Shown here: positions 44,270 to 55,903 of the stretch, in pieces
Layout of the letters: every line of letters begins with the position of its first letter
How positions within the stretch are numbered: position 1 is the stretch's first letter
DNA from: Pilaira anomala
Taxonomy: Eukaryota > Mucoromycota > Mucoromycetes > Mucorales > Mucoraceae
DNA: 64,000 bases
Assembly: GCA_025716855.1 (NCBI GenBank)
Contig: JAIXMQ010000010.1
Coordinates: 555,501-619,500 of the forward strand
Reading direction: 5' to 3'
The notes under the pieces: model-generated
Seen by the model: the letters and a program-made list of their open reading frames with translations, nothing else
Told to the model about the DNA's origin: nothing
The model's database searches: none
Translations under genes and position numbers: made by a program

Positions 44270-46395
44270 ATGAAGGCTCGTTCAAAGACAAGTAAACTAT
44301 TAGATATTGTTCTTTCAGAAGAAAAGTTTTACTTTCCAGGCGAAACTATTCGAGGTAGCTGGCCAAAGAGTTGCAAAAAAATAAATAATAATAACTAATG
44401 AATTCAAGTTTTTAGGGTCCATCGTTGTAAAGCCAAAGAATGCAATTAGAGCCAATCAACTTATCTTGAAGTTTTCTGGAGACATTTACGTTTCTTCAAA
44501 AGAAAAGGAAGTACTTGCATTATTTGAAACCTGCAAAAACATTACTATCCATGATCCAAAATTAGAAGTCAAAGTATATTCTTTTCCCTTTGAGTTTTTA
44601 GTACCTCATAATTTACCCAGTGCAATGAATGCAAGTACAAACAATATAAATATGTATACCTTAAAAATGTGTTAATTTTTTTTTTTTTTTTTTTTTTTTT
44701 TACAGTTTGGAAAGAATAAGACCGCACGCATTATTTACAAGTTGACAGTGATATTGGATCGACCGATACGATTACAAAGTTTATGTCCAAAATTCGAATA
44801 TCATGTCTCAGTTATGGAATATTTAGATGTCACTAAAGATAACTTTATAAAGTCTTCAGAGAAACAAAAAGAACTTATTACCTCAAAATATGGAAAATGT
44901 CACGCAAAATTATCTGTACCTAGAATAGGTTTCACAAGAGGTAATCAATAATTGGATTATGTAATTAATTTTTATTTATTGTTCTTATTTTGTAGGTGAA
45001 ACCATACCAGTGAATATTATCATTAATACATTTCAAAGTTTTGTTAAAAAGGATGCATTACTTATAGAACTTATAAGAAAAGTAAAGATTCAGACACCTA
45101 GGTAAAAAAAAAAAAAATACACTGTAACTATTTACGTAATACAATTATATACTTAACTCTATCTGTAAAACAGAAACAAGTTAGATGAAGAACACATATT
45201 AAAAGCAAACAAGTTTGATTTAAATATTATTGGACCTTATAATTTCTCTCAATCCATTTCAAGTCAAATCTTAATTCGAGCGACTCCACCTACAATTCGA
45301 TACAAGGAACGTGTTTTACGAGTACATTATAAGATTCGAGCTCAATTATTTACAGACAATAAAAAGAAACCTAGTATTCTACTTGAATTACCTATTGTAG
45401 TTGGAACTTGGCCAAGAGCAGATATACCAATTGATGATGACGATGATGATGATATTATACAAAATATGGGTGAGTTAATGATTAGTGAAGAAGTTGAAGA
45501 AGGTGATTATGAAGAAGAAGAATTAGATGGAGATGAAGGGGATTGTATGACTACACAAAGTTCATTTGCAACAGCTCCTTCACCTACATCTACACTTTCA
45601 ATGAAGTATCCAAATAGTTATTATACTGCCAATTCTGTTATCGTGAAACGTTCAGGATCCAATAATTCATTAGGCTCTGTCTCATCCTGGCGATCTCAAT
45701 CCACTTCAGATCCACGTTTGTCATCAAATACAAGTCCTACATCTGCTAGTGGTGGTAGCGTTTTTTCATCTCATATACCCGATTATCAACGCAATACCCT
45801 CCCACCTGTTGGATTCAAAATGTCAAATGGATATTTGAATAGATCTTCTTCTACACCTGATTTATTATCAAATCCACCTGCAACGCCTTCACCCACATTA
45901 CAACATAATACACATACAAGAACAAGAATCATTGATCCAACTATTCGTTCTTCTTACTATGAATCTTCTTCTTCACCGCAAATGCATGGACATCGACCTA
46001 GTAAATCCGTTCATTTACCTCAACAACAACATCATCATCATCAACAACAACAACAACAATATCATCATCATCGTAGAATTGGTTCAGATGAATATAGTCT
46101 AGTTAGTGAACCAGAAGTACCTAGTCATACACTTACCTTTTTATCTTCATCAACACCTACATCAACACCACCCTCACTACTACTATCACCACCACCGCCA
46201 TTGACGGTAACACAAGCCTCTAATAATATGAGTTCATTGGATGAAAGTTCTTATTCTACCTCTTCTTCTTCTGATAATGAAGACGATGATGATGACTCAG
46301 ATGATGACTTATTTGCTATAATTGAAAAAAAGAAAAAACAAGAAGAAAAGGAATTAAAGAAGAGACAAAGACTGATGTATACCTTAAATGAATAA
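44270..46395 (+). CDS. Alpha-arrestin domain protein
   Basis: Fungal alpha-arrestins bind plasma-membrane transporters and recruit Rsp5-type ubiquitin ligases. Five exons (1863 nt, 620 aa): 44270-44354, 44416-44630, 44706-44940, 44996-45101, 45174-46395. The intron after 44630 uses a GC donor (GCAAGT). The arrestin N-domain shows FYFPGETIRGSIVVKP, LILKFSGD, FPFEFLVPHNLPS and RIIYKLTVILDRP. The C-domain shows GETIPVNIIINTF, LRVHYKIRAQL and LELPIVVGTWP. From about residue 310 the tail is disordered: an acidic run (DDDDDDD), Ser/Pro-rich sequence, His/Gln runs, then SSSSDNEDDDDDSDDD and a lysine-rich end. I saw no PPxY motif, unusual for a Rsp5 adaptor of this class. It is convergent with ECD, 33 bp apart. 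Confidence 0.88.
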
Positions 46396-46428
46396 GTAAA
46401 CTTTTTTAATAAATGATTTACATAATAT

Positions 46429-48336
46429 TTATTTTTCTTGTTCATTGTCTGCTGGAAGGACAAGGCCAAATTGATTTAAAAGGTTACTGACAGGACCTGG
46501 TAAACCTTGTTGACTCTTAAAACTCTCTAGGACGTTTTTAACAAGATTTAATTGAATATCCACTGGCGCATCTTCATTTTCTTCTTCATTTGTTGTTAAT
46601 TTTGCAAATGAGTTGTTTAATTTATCATGACTAGAAAGTTCTTGATCCATTTCTTCCATAACATCTGTTAAATCTTCTTCTTGTTGTTTAAAAGAAGATT
46701 CTCCTTTTAATATACTCATGAATTTATCCATATCAAACTTAATCGGTCCTTCATATTCATCCTCTTCATACTCGCTATCTTCTTCTTCTTCTTCAGACAT
46801 AACTTCTTTAGGAAATTCTACACCGTCTACACCACTTTTACTATTCTCTACAAAGTTTTCCAAGTTGGACATGATAGCTTCTAAATCCATACCATCTTCT
46901 CCATCAAAATCATTCTTTAAATCATCCATCATGCTATCCTTCATATGACCCATACGTTTCATCAATAATTCTTCCAACTGTTTAGGATCTACATTCATCC
47001 AATCTTCTGTATCTTCTTTATCTGTATTTTTATCCAATAACTCCTGTAACGCTTCTTCAGAATACTGTGATAGCAAACTATCAATTCTACGTCGTACGTT
47101 ATTCGAACCATTTGATAAAACTGCATCACTTCCTTCAAATACATCTTCATCGTCAATATCAATATCATCTAATGCAACCACACGTTTCTCACTTTCCTGT
47201 GATTTGAAGAGTAAGTACTGTTGTTTAGACTGTAATTCCAATACTTTATAAAGTTGTGATCCAGGTCTTTCTGAACGAAAGTAACCCAATTTTTTTAAAT
47301 GATCGACGTAAGCTAAATACTTTTTATCCGATTCAAATTTATATGTTTCTACCGTATTCGATTCATTATTGGGTTCATCCTGTGCGTTATAATACAACAT
47401 CTCTAAGCCGCATGCAACCTTCATACCTAATTCAGCATACTTGTATTGTCTCTTTTGATTCATTGCAGGTAATCGAAACGGTTTAGGCGCATAAAATTTC
47501 TGACTGATAGTTTGAGCATAAGTTGTCTTTGTGAATCGAATGGTTGTCTCTACCGTATTGACTGGAGAAAAGACGTTCATAGAGGCACATGCCTTCATCG
47601 AGATCGGGTCACGTAAATAAAACGCTTCAATGGCTAAAGTAATTAACTGAGGTTCAGAGAGCAAGACAAATGCTGCTTTTGTAGGTAAAAGACAATTTGC
47701 TCGATGGATTTCTTCTTTTGCTGCGCTTGGATACCCTTGAACACGTTCATCAATTGCATCTTGAATAGGTTTTGAAGCAACTGGTTTGCGTTTACGTAAG
47801 ATATCAATCGCACGTTCGCGTAAGAGTTTTCCTGATGTGGGTATTTGTAATATATCAGCAGGTGAGGAAGCTAAGGGTATAATATGTACTTTTCCCTCGT
47901 AAAGGTAAACTCGATTCTCACTGTTAGAAGGATCGAGCCAGTATGGTAAATGATGGGCTGCTTCGATTAATAATACGTCTCCATCGTTATCTACAAGTGA
48001 AATGGCCGATTCGGGAAGGAAAAGTGAAATGGATTTTAAAAGGTAAACAATAAACCATTCATCGTTGAGACAATCACCGAATCGTGTCAGTCCAAATAAG
48101 AAGGGATATCTGGGATCTTGGTGTTGATCGTACGTGATGGACAAATGAAACCGATCTTTTTGCCAAATGTAGTCTTTAATAAGTGGTTGGATATTTGAAT
48201 TGATCATGGATAAAGTGTCTTGCAAATAAGTGAGTGTAGCTGATTCTGTGTCTTTTGGTGGTAAATAGATTGTATATTGAATGTAATCCGTTTCTTTTGA
48301 GGATGAGCCTTTAAATACATCTTGTAATGAGTCCAT
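46429..48336 (-). CDS. ECD: Ecdysoneless (ECD/SGT1) family protein
   Basis: Single-exon gene of 635 aa. ECD proteins act with the R2TP/Prp8 pathway and in cell-cycle and transcription control in animals; the fission-yeast and human members were called SGT1. The N-terminal two thirds carry family blocks: YTIYLPPKD, RFHLSITYD, RYPFLFGLTRFGDCLNDEWF followed by IVYLLK, and IEAAHHLPYWLDPSNSENRV. Next come PIQDAIDERVQGYPS and the region AEFYLRDPISMKA (read EAFYLRDPISMKACASM). The C-terminal third is acidic (EEEEEDSEYEEDEYEGP) with DDSMMDDL-type helices, as usual in this family. It shares a 159-bp divergent promoter with SED5. Confidence 0.92.
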   Translation of the reverse strand: MDSLQDVFKGSSSKETDYIQYTIYLPPKDTESATLTYLQDTLSMINSNIQPLIKDYIWQKDRFHLSITYDQHQDPRYPFLFGLTRFGDCLNDEWFIVYLLKSISLFLPESAISLVDNDGDVLLIEAAHHLPYWLDPSNSENRVYLYEGKVHIIPLASSPADILQIPTSGKLLRERAIDILRKRKPVASKPIQDAIDERVQGYPSAAKEEIHRANCLLPTKAAFVLLSEPQLITLAIEAFYLRDPISMKACASMNVFSPVNTVETTIRFTKTTYAQTISQKFYAPKPFRLPAMNQKRQYKYAELGMKVACGLEMLYYNAQDEPNNESNTVETYKFESDKKYLAYVDHLKKLGYFRSERPGSQLYKVLELQSKQQYLLFKSQESEKRVVALDDIDIDDEDVFEGSDAVLSNGSNNVRRRIDSLLSQYSEEALQELLDKNTDKEDTEDWMNVDPKQLEELLMKRMGHMKDSMMDDLKNDFDGEDGMDLEAIMSNLENFVENSKSGVDGVEFPKEVMSEEEEEDSEYEEDEYEGPIKFDMDKFMSILKGESSFKQQEEDLTDVMEEMDQELSSHDKLNNSFAKLTTNEEENEDAPVDIQLNLVKNVLESFKSQQGLPGPVSNLLNQFGLVLPADNEQEK

Positions 48337-48495
48337 TGTTTATCTTGTTGAAAATTTTTAAAAGGTGTCAAAAAGAAAATTAAAAGTGCTTTTTTTTGCC
48401 CCTTAAAACTTCAATTAAAATCCTTTTTTTGATTGGGCTAGATTTTGGATTTCTTTTTCAATTAGCTTTTCTTCTTTTTTTTTTTCATCTCATCA
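48337..48495. promoter_or_regulatory. Short divergent promoter region, ECD/SED5
   Basis: 159 bp between two divergent start codons (48336 and 48496). It contains several T-tracts and GATTGGGC at about 48433. One region must drive both genes. Confidence 0.6.
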
Positions 48496-49399
48496 ATGAA
48501 TAACTTTAAGGATAGAACGTCAGAGTTTTATAACTTGGTGGATCGCATCAAGAAGAGAGGAAAAGTACATGTTCCAACTAACAAGAAACCAACCTCAACA
48601 TCTTCGCGTTCAGAATTTGCAAGAATGGCTGCACAATTAGGACGTAGTATTGGATCCACTTCTGAAAAACTAGAGCAATTAACTACCTGTAAGTTTCTTT
48701 CTCTCTCTCTCTCTCAACAAGAAATTTATATCTAATTGTGTTTTCATAGTAACAAAATCTGGGATATCCAACCAAACCGAAATTAATGCAAGTTTTTTTT
48801 TTTTTGTTTTAGGCTTAAAATAGAAAAAAAACTTACCATCTATTATTATATAGACTTTGACACAATCGATCCGACAAGATATTAACAAATTAAATACTCA
48901 AATCAAAATATTACAATCCGTATCAAAATCAAAAGCATCTACAAAGCAATCTAGTGAACATAGTAACAGTGTGATTATGTTACTACAGACTAAATTAGCA
49001 GACACTTCTTTAGGATTTAAACAAGTTTTGGAGTCTGAAGTAAGACAAAAAAAAAAAAAAAAAAGAGAGGTTTGGAATAAAGAAAATGTAAATATTGATT
49101 TGCTATTTAAATATAGGTTGATATTCAACACCAACATCAACAACAAATACAACCAGCCTCACCTCAACCACGTCGACGCGTAAATGCAAATCAAAACATG
49201 CAAGAAGAGACTTATGAATCACCTCAATCGTTAGGTATACCCATGATCTCTCAACAAGTTATGATAGAACAACAAGATCAACGAATTGAACAAAGATCAA
49301 ATGCTATGGAAACTATTGAAAGTACAATTGCCGAATTAGGTGGTATCTTTTCACAGTTAGCAACCATGGTTGCCGAACAAAGAGAGACAATTCAACGGT

Positions 49400-49448
<49 letters not shown>

Positions 49449-49638
49449 CGTCTTAACGAGTTGATATTAATGTCTTATAAATAGAATTGATCAAAATACA
49501 GATGATATCGAAATGAATGTTATAGGTGCACAAAATCAATTAATGAAATATTATTCAAATATTAGTTCAAATAGGTCTTTCATCATTAAAGTATTTATTA
49601 CTGTCATCTTCTTTTTTTTGTTATTTAGTATGTTTTGA
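48496..49638 (+). CDS. SED5: Syntaxin 5/Sed5 Qa-SNARE
   Basis: Golgi t-SNARE for ER-Golgi and intra-Golgi fusion. Five exons (852 nt, 283 aa): 48496-48688, 48750-48787, 48854-49039, 49117-49397, 49485-49638. Exon 2 is 38 nt and its intron uses a GC donor (GCAAGT). The N-terminus DRTSEFYNLVDRIKKR is diagnostic for syntaxin 5. The Habc region includes EINTLTQSIRQDINKLNTQI. The SNARE motif is MIEQQDQRIEQRSNAMETIE to QLMKYYSNISS, with the zero-layer Gln in IFSQLATM. A single C-terminal TM anchor follows (VFITVIFFFLLFSMF). Intron 4 holds a 43-nt poly-T tract. Confidence 0.93.
49403..49445 (+). repeat. Poly-T tract in SED5 intron 4
   Basis: 43 consecutive T starting five bases after the GTGAG donor, about half of the intron. 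Confidence 0.95.
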
Positions 49639-49998
49639 AAATAATAATAAATGACAACTTGCATAAAATCACTCTCCTTCTTGCGGAATACCGATTTCAA
49701 AAAAAAAAAAAGTTATCTCAATACCCATTATAATATTGCAGCGTAGAGAGCTAATAAACACATTAAAAACCTGACTATGAGTTGTCAAGACATTAGTCAT
49801 TTAATATATCTATAGCTTATACACGCAAACGTATTCTAAACTTCATCAAATATGTAGCAAAAAAAAAAAAAAAAAACAAAAAAAAAAGAAGAAAAAAAAA
49901 ACCCAGTGTTTTATCAAGTTACAAGCATTTTGGCGAGATAACTAGTAGAGAACTTACTAGTAAAAGTCTCTAAAGTGAGAAAAGCGACAACATAAATT
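49639..49998. other. Intergenic between convergent SED5 and the unknown gene
   Basis: About 360 bp of 3' flank with long A-runs (49860-49902). No gene seen. Confidence 0.6.
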
Positions 49999-51781
49999 TT
50001 AGCATTCACCACCAGATGATTCGATACTACATAATGCAGTAGACGTCTCTTGACTTCCCACGGTATGAGCTGAAATGGGAGATGATGAATTGGTAACAAT
50101 AGCAGTGTTCTAAAATAAAAATGTTAGCTAATATTAAATATTTACTCTAATTTATTTTATTTTTTTTTTACTGGCACTGGTACGCAATTAACAGTGGTAG
50201 TATTCGGAAGATGAGAAGATTTCATTGAACTTGTAGGTTTGGTATTTGTAGTAAAAGTAGTAGCGTCAGCAGTAGTAGAAGCAATATCAGTAAGACTACA
50301 GTGTTCGAATTTAGAAATAATTCTAGTAGAAGCAATGGGTTCTCCGAGGTTTAATGGTTCAGTAGGCTCTAAATTAGAGGCCGTAGGAGCAGTAGAAGGA
50401 TGCAGATGATGGGGTAAGGTATGACCACCATGAGAATAAATTGGATTACTTTGAGCTGTAGTCTTACCATTTCTGGACCTATTTTGTTGAATATAATCCA
50501 TTTTACTTATAATTTTTTCAGCCATTTCCGGAATTTCCTTAGCTAATCGAGTATTCTCATCCGATTCATAGCCAGGACTTCCAAATTTTTCAAGTAATGC
50601 ATTATTTTCGTTTAAAGCACGTTCCTTCATCCTTATTCTTTCATGTTTAGATGATATTGTTTCTTTTAGTAATCGTTGAGGTGCTTGTATAGGAAACTAC
50701 AAAGCATACATACATTTTTTTTTAAATTTTTTTTTTATTCTACATACTTTTTCAATTAATTTACCTTTTGTTTCTTTTCATATTCCCTGTTTTGTATTGT
50801 AACTATATCTTCAGTACATTCAGGATCACTAGGATCGCACAATCTTATGACTGGATTTCTAGGCTTCCTACCTGTCTTCAACAGCAACTGTTCTGATTTT
50901 CTCTTGGCTGTACAATTAGTGATTTTATCGAAATGTCTTATAATTTTAAATAGTTCATAGTGACCAATATCAGGTGCGTGCAAGTCCAATCTCTGAAGAT
51001 CTCCATAATAGAGTCCGGGTAGATGAAAAATTTGACGGCGATTTGGCTTATTAAAATACCTGTCAAGCCTTTTATTTCGAAAGGTCATATAGGTATGCAA
51101 AGTATTTAGTATTTTTCTAATCAACCCTATTACAAACTCTTCTTGTTCCACAGTTAAGCGATCTTCTTGACTCAGACTTGTGTCTCTTAAATTTTTCAAG
51201 ATAAGACGCATATCTTTGATTGGGGGCGGGTTGGCTGTTAAATACTCTTTAACCAATGTATTGGCAGCCGAATATCTGGGGCTTTTGGGTAGTATATTAT
51301 GAGGATAAGGAACTATATCAGTTTGAATAAGAAGTCTTTCTTCTTCTGATATTTTATCATTAGACTCATTGGACTTGTTAGACTTGTTAGATTTATTTTG
51401 AATCTTCTCGTCCCTCATTTTCTTCTCATATGGCAACCATCTTCGTTTTCTTTTTGGTTTAGACATCCTGAGACAGTGATTAGCGGTATTTTGTAAATGA
51501 TCTGGTGGAGACGAAGTTGAAGGCTCTGCTTTTTCTTTAATCGATTCGAGCCACCGTTGTAGCGAACTAGGTACACCATCGCGATAAAAAGTTGGTAACA
51601 CATCCTTTCGAATCATAGGTGTTCGATTGTTAGGTGATGTGTGTAAACCATCTTCAGTATCGCCACCTCCGACATCGGTAGCGGATTCTGCGCTTAATTT
51701 TGACTAAAAGGAAAGGTAAGTTTTTTTTTTTTTAAAAAAAACACATATTCACGATATTCGTACCGCATTGCTGTTACCCAT
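49999..51781 (-). CDS. Unrecognised 530-aa protein with N-myristoylation-type start
   Basis: Four exons on the complement (1593 nt, 530 aa): 51764-51781, 50765-51703, 50172-50696, 49999-50109. The six-residue first exon is MGNSNA, so Gly2 is followed by a small residue at position 6, as in myristoylated proteins. The middle is basic (KPKRKRRWLPYEKKMRDEK), with NKSNKSNKSNESN repeats. A well-structured, probably helical domain covers about 110-280 (PKSPRYSAANTLVKEYL, EEFVIGLIRKILNTLHTYMT, GLYYGDLQRLDLHAPDIGHY). The last 200 residues are Thr/Ser/Pro-rich and look disordered. Splice phases close at zero for every junction. I do not recognise the family and give no function; membrane association through a myristoyl group is only an inference. 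Confidence 0.65.
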
Positions 51782-52658
51782 GTTTATACCTTCTTTTTAG
51801 GATTCAAGAAAGTTTGTAAATAGATTCCACGGTTTGTTTTAATAAGAAAGAAAGAGAAAAGAAAAGAAAAAAAAATGGAAAAAAAACTTGTCCCGCTGTT
51901 GTTTTAATCACATAAATTTTAGGTACGCCACATCATGCACTAATAAAAAAATGGCGTTTGCCCATTTTTTTTATAATTGATAAGGTCTCGGTGTTGGTAC
52001 TCAAGATGTACTTATCCGACGAGAGCCAGAAACCGCGAACAATTTAGCATCTACACAATTTTTAAGACGGTTCTCCAGTACTTATTTTTGATACACCTGA
52101 TGAAAAACTGGCTCCTTAATTATATAAAAAGACTTTTCACCGGAATATCTTGAAGTTCCAATCGTCCTTTTTCATAATCTTCAAAAAAAAAAAAAACGGG
52201 CAGAATTGGATATATTCAAATCTCCTTGTAATTTTGCCTAATTACCAGTAATAAAGTGTTTACTTGGGACAATATAAATAGATTATGTAATTTTTACTAT
52301 ACCATAAATAGAACACACCACAGAAAACAAAGACTATGTGGGATTGCTAATGTCCAGTCTGTCCAGAAAGAGTATTTGTTATTAGTTTGTAATAAGCTTA
52401 TTAATAGCATTCATTAAGCATGTTCCGAAGCTGCTCTCATTTTTAATACATTTTCTTGTCTTAATAACATATTTAATGAGGAAAAGATCAAGGCAGCAGC
52501 GGTAAGAGATACTCATGTATAATTTTCAGAAGAAAAAAGTGATTAAACCTGTTTGCGATGTATCATGTGGCGGTGTACCAAGAAAATATATTTCTTTGAA
52601 AATATGGGACATGCAAATTTTTGTGCTTGTTAGACTCTTTTAGTTCTTTATTTTTATA
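51782..52658. other. Intergenic; may hold undetected 5' exons of the HAUS4-like gene
   Basis: About 880 bp. A purine-rich leader (51840-51895) fits the promoter of the minus-strand gene. One candidate coding piece ends at a GTAAGA donor near 52501 (frame NIFNEEKIKAAA), but I could not join it to downstream exons. Confidence 0.45.
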
Positions 52659-53589
52659 ATGAACATCAGGGATCAAGTTGTACATGATGTACTTACAGAG
52701 AACCTTATTTCTCAGGAATTGCAACTAAAGTTAGACAAAGTAAAAAGAAAAAAAAAAGGACCTCTTCGTTAAAGAAACAAAAAGTTAAAACTACTTAACA
52801 AGTATAGTCTATTGTGAATAATTTGAAAAGTCAACTTTTAAAAAACTTTATCAACGTGAGTTAAAAAGAAAAACCCATTGTTCTTTTTTTTTAAAGCAGT
52901 CAACTAAAAAATGACATGTGTAGGAAGATGCACTTATCTCGAAATACAATAAAGTATCAGAGTATATGACCAAATCGTCTATCACACTAGATGATATGAA
53001 AATCAATGTACCGAAGCGAAAAGTGATTCTTGGAAACAGCGTCATTCAAGTGGTCAAACTTATCTTGAACGTATTGGATACAACTTGGTTAATCATAAAA
53101 GAATTTAAATATAAAATGGAAAGAGAAAGACATGTTCATTTAGATATTTATTATACAAGAATTGTGGATGCATTGTTATTAAAAGTGAAGCAAGTATAAA
53201 TATATTTCTTCCCCTTTTCATAAAAAACTTTTTATTAATCAGTCGCAGAATTCTTCATTTATCCGTTTTAATTGCCACGTATGACAATGCACCATTTATT
53301 CAAGCATTGGAATCATTAAGGTAAGTTATTTATATGTTTATTTATTTTTTTTAAAAAAGAGAAGGGAAATAATAAGAATAAGAATAAGGATAATAATGAT
53401 AATAATGATAGCCAATTGTTAAAAGCAAAATCTACGGAAGCCGAAAAGAAATTGGAAGAGATCAATCAACAATTGAAGGAATATAATGACACTGGCCCTG
53501 AATTTGAAACTTTAAAAGAAGTATATAAAAGTTTAATACACAAGATTCAGGCCACAAAGGATGATATAAACAGAATACAAAATAATTAA
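52659..53589 (+). CDS. HAUS4: HAUS4-like augmin complex subunit (N-terminus uncertain)
   Basis: Augmin recruits gamma-tubulin to existing microtubules to branch spindle fibres. Five exons form a closed frame of 645 nt, 214 aa: 52659-52739, 52808-52855, 52924-53189, 53249-53320, 53412-53589. The third donor is GC (GCAAGT). The chain is almost all helical. The C-terminal half matches the layout of HAUS4: IIKEFKYKMERERHVHLDIY, KILHLSVLIATYDNAPFIQA, KKLEEINQQLKEYNDTGPEF, ETLKEVYKSLIHKIQ. The block YNDTGPEFETLKEVY parallels SYEVLGEEFDRLVKEY of animal HAUS4. The model is shorter than animal HAUS4 (about 360 aa), so upstream exons are probably missing. The stop lies one base from the SNX3 stop on the other strand. 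Confidence 0.62.
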
Positions 53590-53590
53590 A

Positions 53591-54136
53591 TTATTTTCCT
53601 TGAATAAAATTGATAATCATGTTTGCTTTAGATTCTTCATAATCTTGTATTAATGTAATATTACTACACAAGATCTGTAAGAATCTTTCTAATCCGCTTC
53701 TTCTTTCTTCAATCACTTGGTGTGAAAATCGATTCTTAAAGACTTTGCCTGGTAAATTAGGTACCTTGATCTCATAATCATTTTCTTCTAGTTTAAATTT
53801 GAGCGATTCAAATCGACTGTATCTTCTTCTAACTGTGGACTGCTTGGATTTAAACAATGGCATATTGGTCTATTATTATTATTGTTGTTAATAAGAAATG
53901 GATAAACAATAATTCTGTTTTTATTTGTATATTACCTTACAAACAATTTCATAATCGGTATACATACTAAATCCAGCACCTAAATAATTTTTTTAAGCCA
54001 AAAATGTCAAACTATAGATTATTCATATGAAAATCTTACCATGCGTTTGCGGTGCTCTGACTTCAATTTCTAAGTATGAATCAGGAATACCTTTTCTTTC
54101 TTCAATGGCTTCTTGTCTATAAGTTGATACTTTCAT
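53591..54136 (-). CDS. SNX3: Sorting nexin 3 / Grd19 (PX domain)
   Basis: PI3P-binding sorting nexin for retrograde endosome-to-Golgi recycling. Three exons on the complement (420 nt, 139 aa): 54040-54136, 53936-53979, 53591-53869. The whole protein is a PX domain: SYLEIEVRAPQTHG, YTDYEIVCKTNMPLFK, then the phosphoinositide site SVRRRYSRF-type (STVRRRYSRFESLKFKLEEN). The proline-rich turn IKVPNLPGKVF and IEERRSGLERFLQILCSN follow. Length matches SNX3/Grd19, which lack other domains. The YxDF of many SNX3 proteins is YSRF here. It ends tail to tail with the HAUS4-like gene. Confidence 0.92.
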
Positions 54137-54304
54137 TGTGATTTTTTATTTGCTTTGTTTTCTTGTATAAAAAGATAGAGTGAGAGAGAGAGGGAGAGAG
54201 GGGATGAAATAAAAACGAAAAAGAATTAAAAAAATAAAAGAAGGGTGTTTGTGTTTGTGGAGGTAAGTATTTAAATACTTTTTTATTATTATTATTTGTT
54301 TTTT

Positions 54305-55742
54305 TTAATGTTTCATAAATTGATCAAAACTCGCACCAATTTCTTCCAACATGTGAGTTGTTAAAACGGATCTACCATATTTTTTGAAAGCTAAATTTGA
54401 ACTTGTTCTCGTTATATTACAAGCAGACCAAGAAGCATACATTGAAATATCCTTAATATCAATCTCATTCGAATGTCTATTTTAGATAATTTTAGTATAT
54501 CTTGGCAGTTTAAATATCAAAACAAGGTCTTACTTCCAAACATTCTCTTCATACGCTTTTCCCCATGCTAAAAATGCCGCAATAGCACCCGAAAGAATAT
54601 CCCCCTGACCGCCCATTCGTTTTAAACCGCCTTGTACATCACATTGTAAAACTAAAATAATAAATAAAAGATAAATAATAAAGCTCAAAACAAACAAATA
54701 AGAATAATACCTTCATCTCCATTTGTGATATAATCAATTGTTCCCTTTTGAACCACGGTAACTCCTCCGAGCGCTTTGCTTAACTGTTTGGCTAATTGAT
54801 CTTTAGAATGATCTTTAGATTCAATGTCCTAAATAGGGTAAATATTTATTATTTTAGTCATATTATAATTTTCTTTTCTAACTTTTTACCATTCTTTCAC
54901 ATAAACGTTGAAACTCTACAACGTTAGGCGTAAGCACTGCCTTTCGATATCCTTTGACCGTTTCAGGATACTTCTGAACCAAAAATAATCCGTCTGCATC
55001 AATCACTATCGCCATCTCTTGTTCTCGTGCTTTCATAATCAACTCCTTGGCCGTATCTATCATACTTTCATCCCGAGATAACCCAGGTCCAACCACAAGT
55101 ACATGAAGTCGACTAAATACACTAGTCACCCTATCTACTATCTCTCCGATTGAACAATCTAACTTTTCTTTTGTTCTTAAATATGGGTGCACAATTAAAT
55201 CTATAATAATAGCTATTTAATAAACAAAACAGAGTATAAAATGTGTGTGTAATATACCAGGTGAATATGTCTATTTTAGAATCATTTATATCAGATTTTC
55301 TCTTTTTTCGATTATTTATATTTGTATATATTACCTTAATCACTGTTCCGGCACCTGGCTCACAAAATACGTGACAAAGGTCCACTCCCTTATTAATAAA
55401 ATGTTAATGTATTCTAAATTAAAATGCTATAGTCACTTTCTTTCTTCTTTACCACTCGCATAGCTGCAATACCACTGAAATAAGGTGCTCCAGTGTAACT
55501 AAAAACAATATAAGTTTTTTCAAGTCGTTCGATATGCAAAAAAAAAAAAAAATCTAACTTACTCTTCTGAACCACCAACAACACCAACTCGTCCTAAAAT
55601 AAAATCAATAAGTTTTCGTGGTTTTCTTGCACTTACGTCAAGTTTTATTTGTTTATTTACCTGCTTGTCCTTTATGTAACTCTTGAGTAAGAGGTGGAAT
55701 AAGTTGTCTCACTAACTTGATGTCTGGAATTCTTGGTGGCAT
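54305..55742 (-). CDS. NAXD: ATP-dependent NAD(P)H-hydrate dehydratase
   Basis: Repairs damaged hydrated NAD(P)H in an ATP- or ADP-dependent reaction; belongs to the ribokinase-like YjeF C-terminal family. Nine exons on the complement (945 nt, 314 aa): 55661-55742, 55563-55593, 55453-55498, 55335-55388, 55258-55270, 54890-55200, 54711-54828, 54534-54651, 54305-54476. Exon 5 is a 13-nt micro-exon encoding TYSP. Family blocks are [67 protein letters not shown] and the nucleotide/active-site loop [17 protein letters not shown]. Length is typical for the stand-alone enzyme. No mitochondrial leader is obvious. It shares a 161-bp divergent promoter with SEN34. Confidence 0.93.
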
Positions 55743-55903
55743 TTCGTATTAAAATATATATTTTTTAAAAAAAAAAACGTAGAAAATAGGTTTTTTCACG
55801 AAATTTCCCTTTTATCCAAAAGTCTCACCACGTCAATATTCGTTCATCATAAACTCAGAGTTAAAATAGTTTTGTTTTTATTTTCAATTTTTATTTGACA
55901 CCC
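55743..55903. promoter_or_regulatory. Short divergent promoter region, NAXD/SEN34
   Basis: 161 bp between start codons on opposite strands. It includes A/T tracts and a CACCACGTCA stretch near 55827, an E-box-like CACGTC. Dual promoter by position only. Confidence 0.55.
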
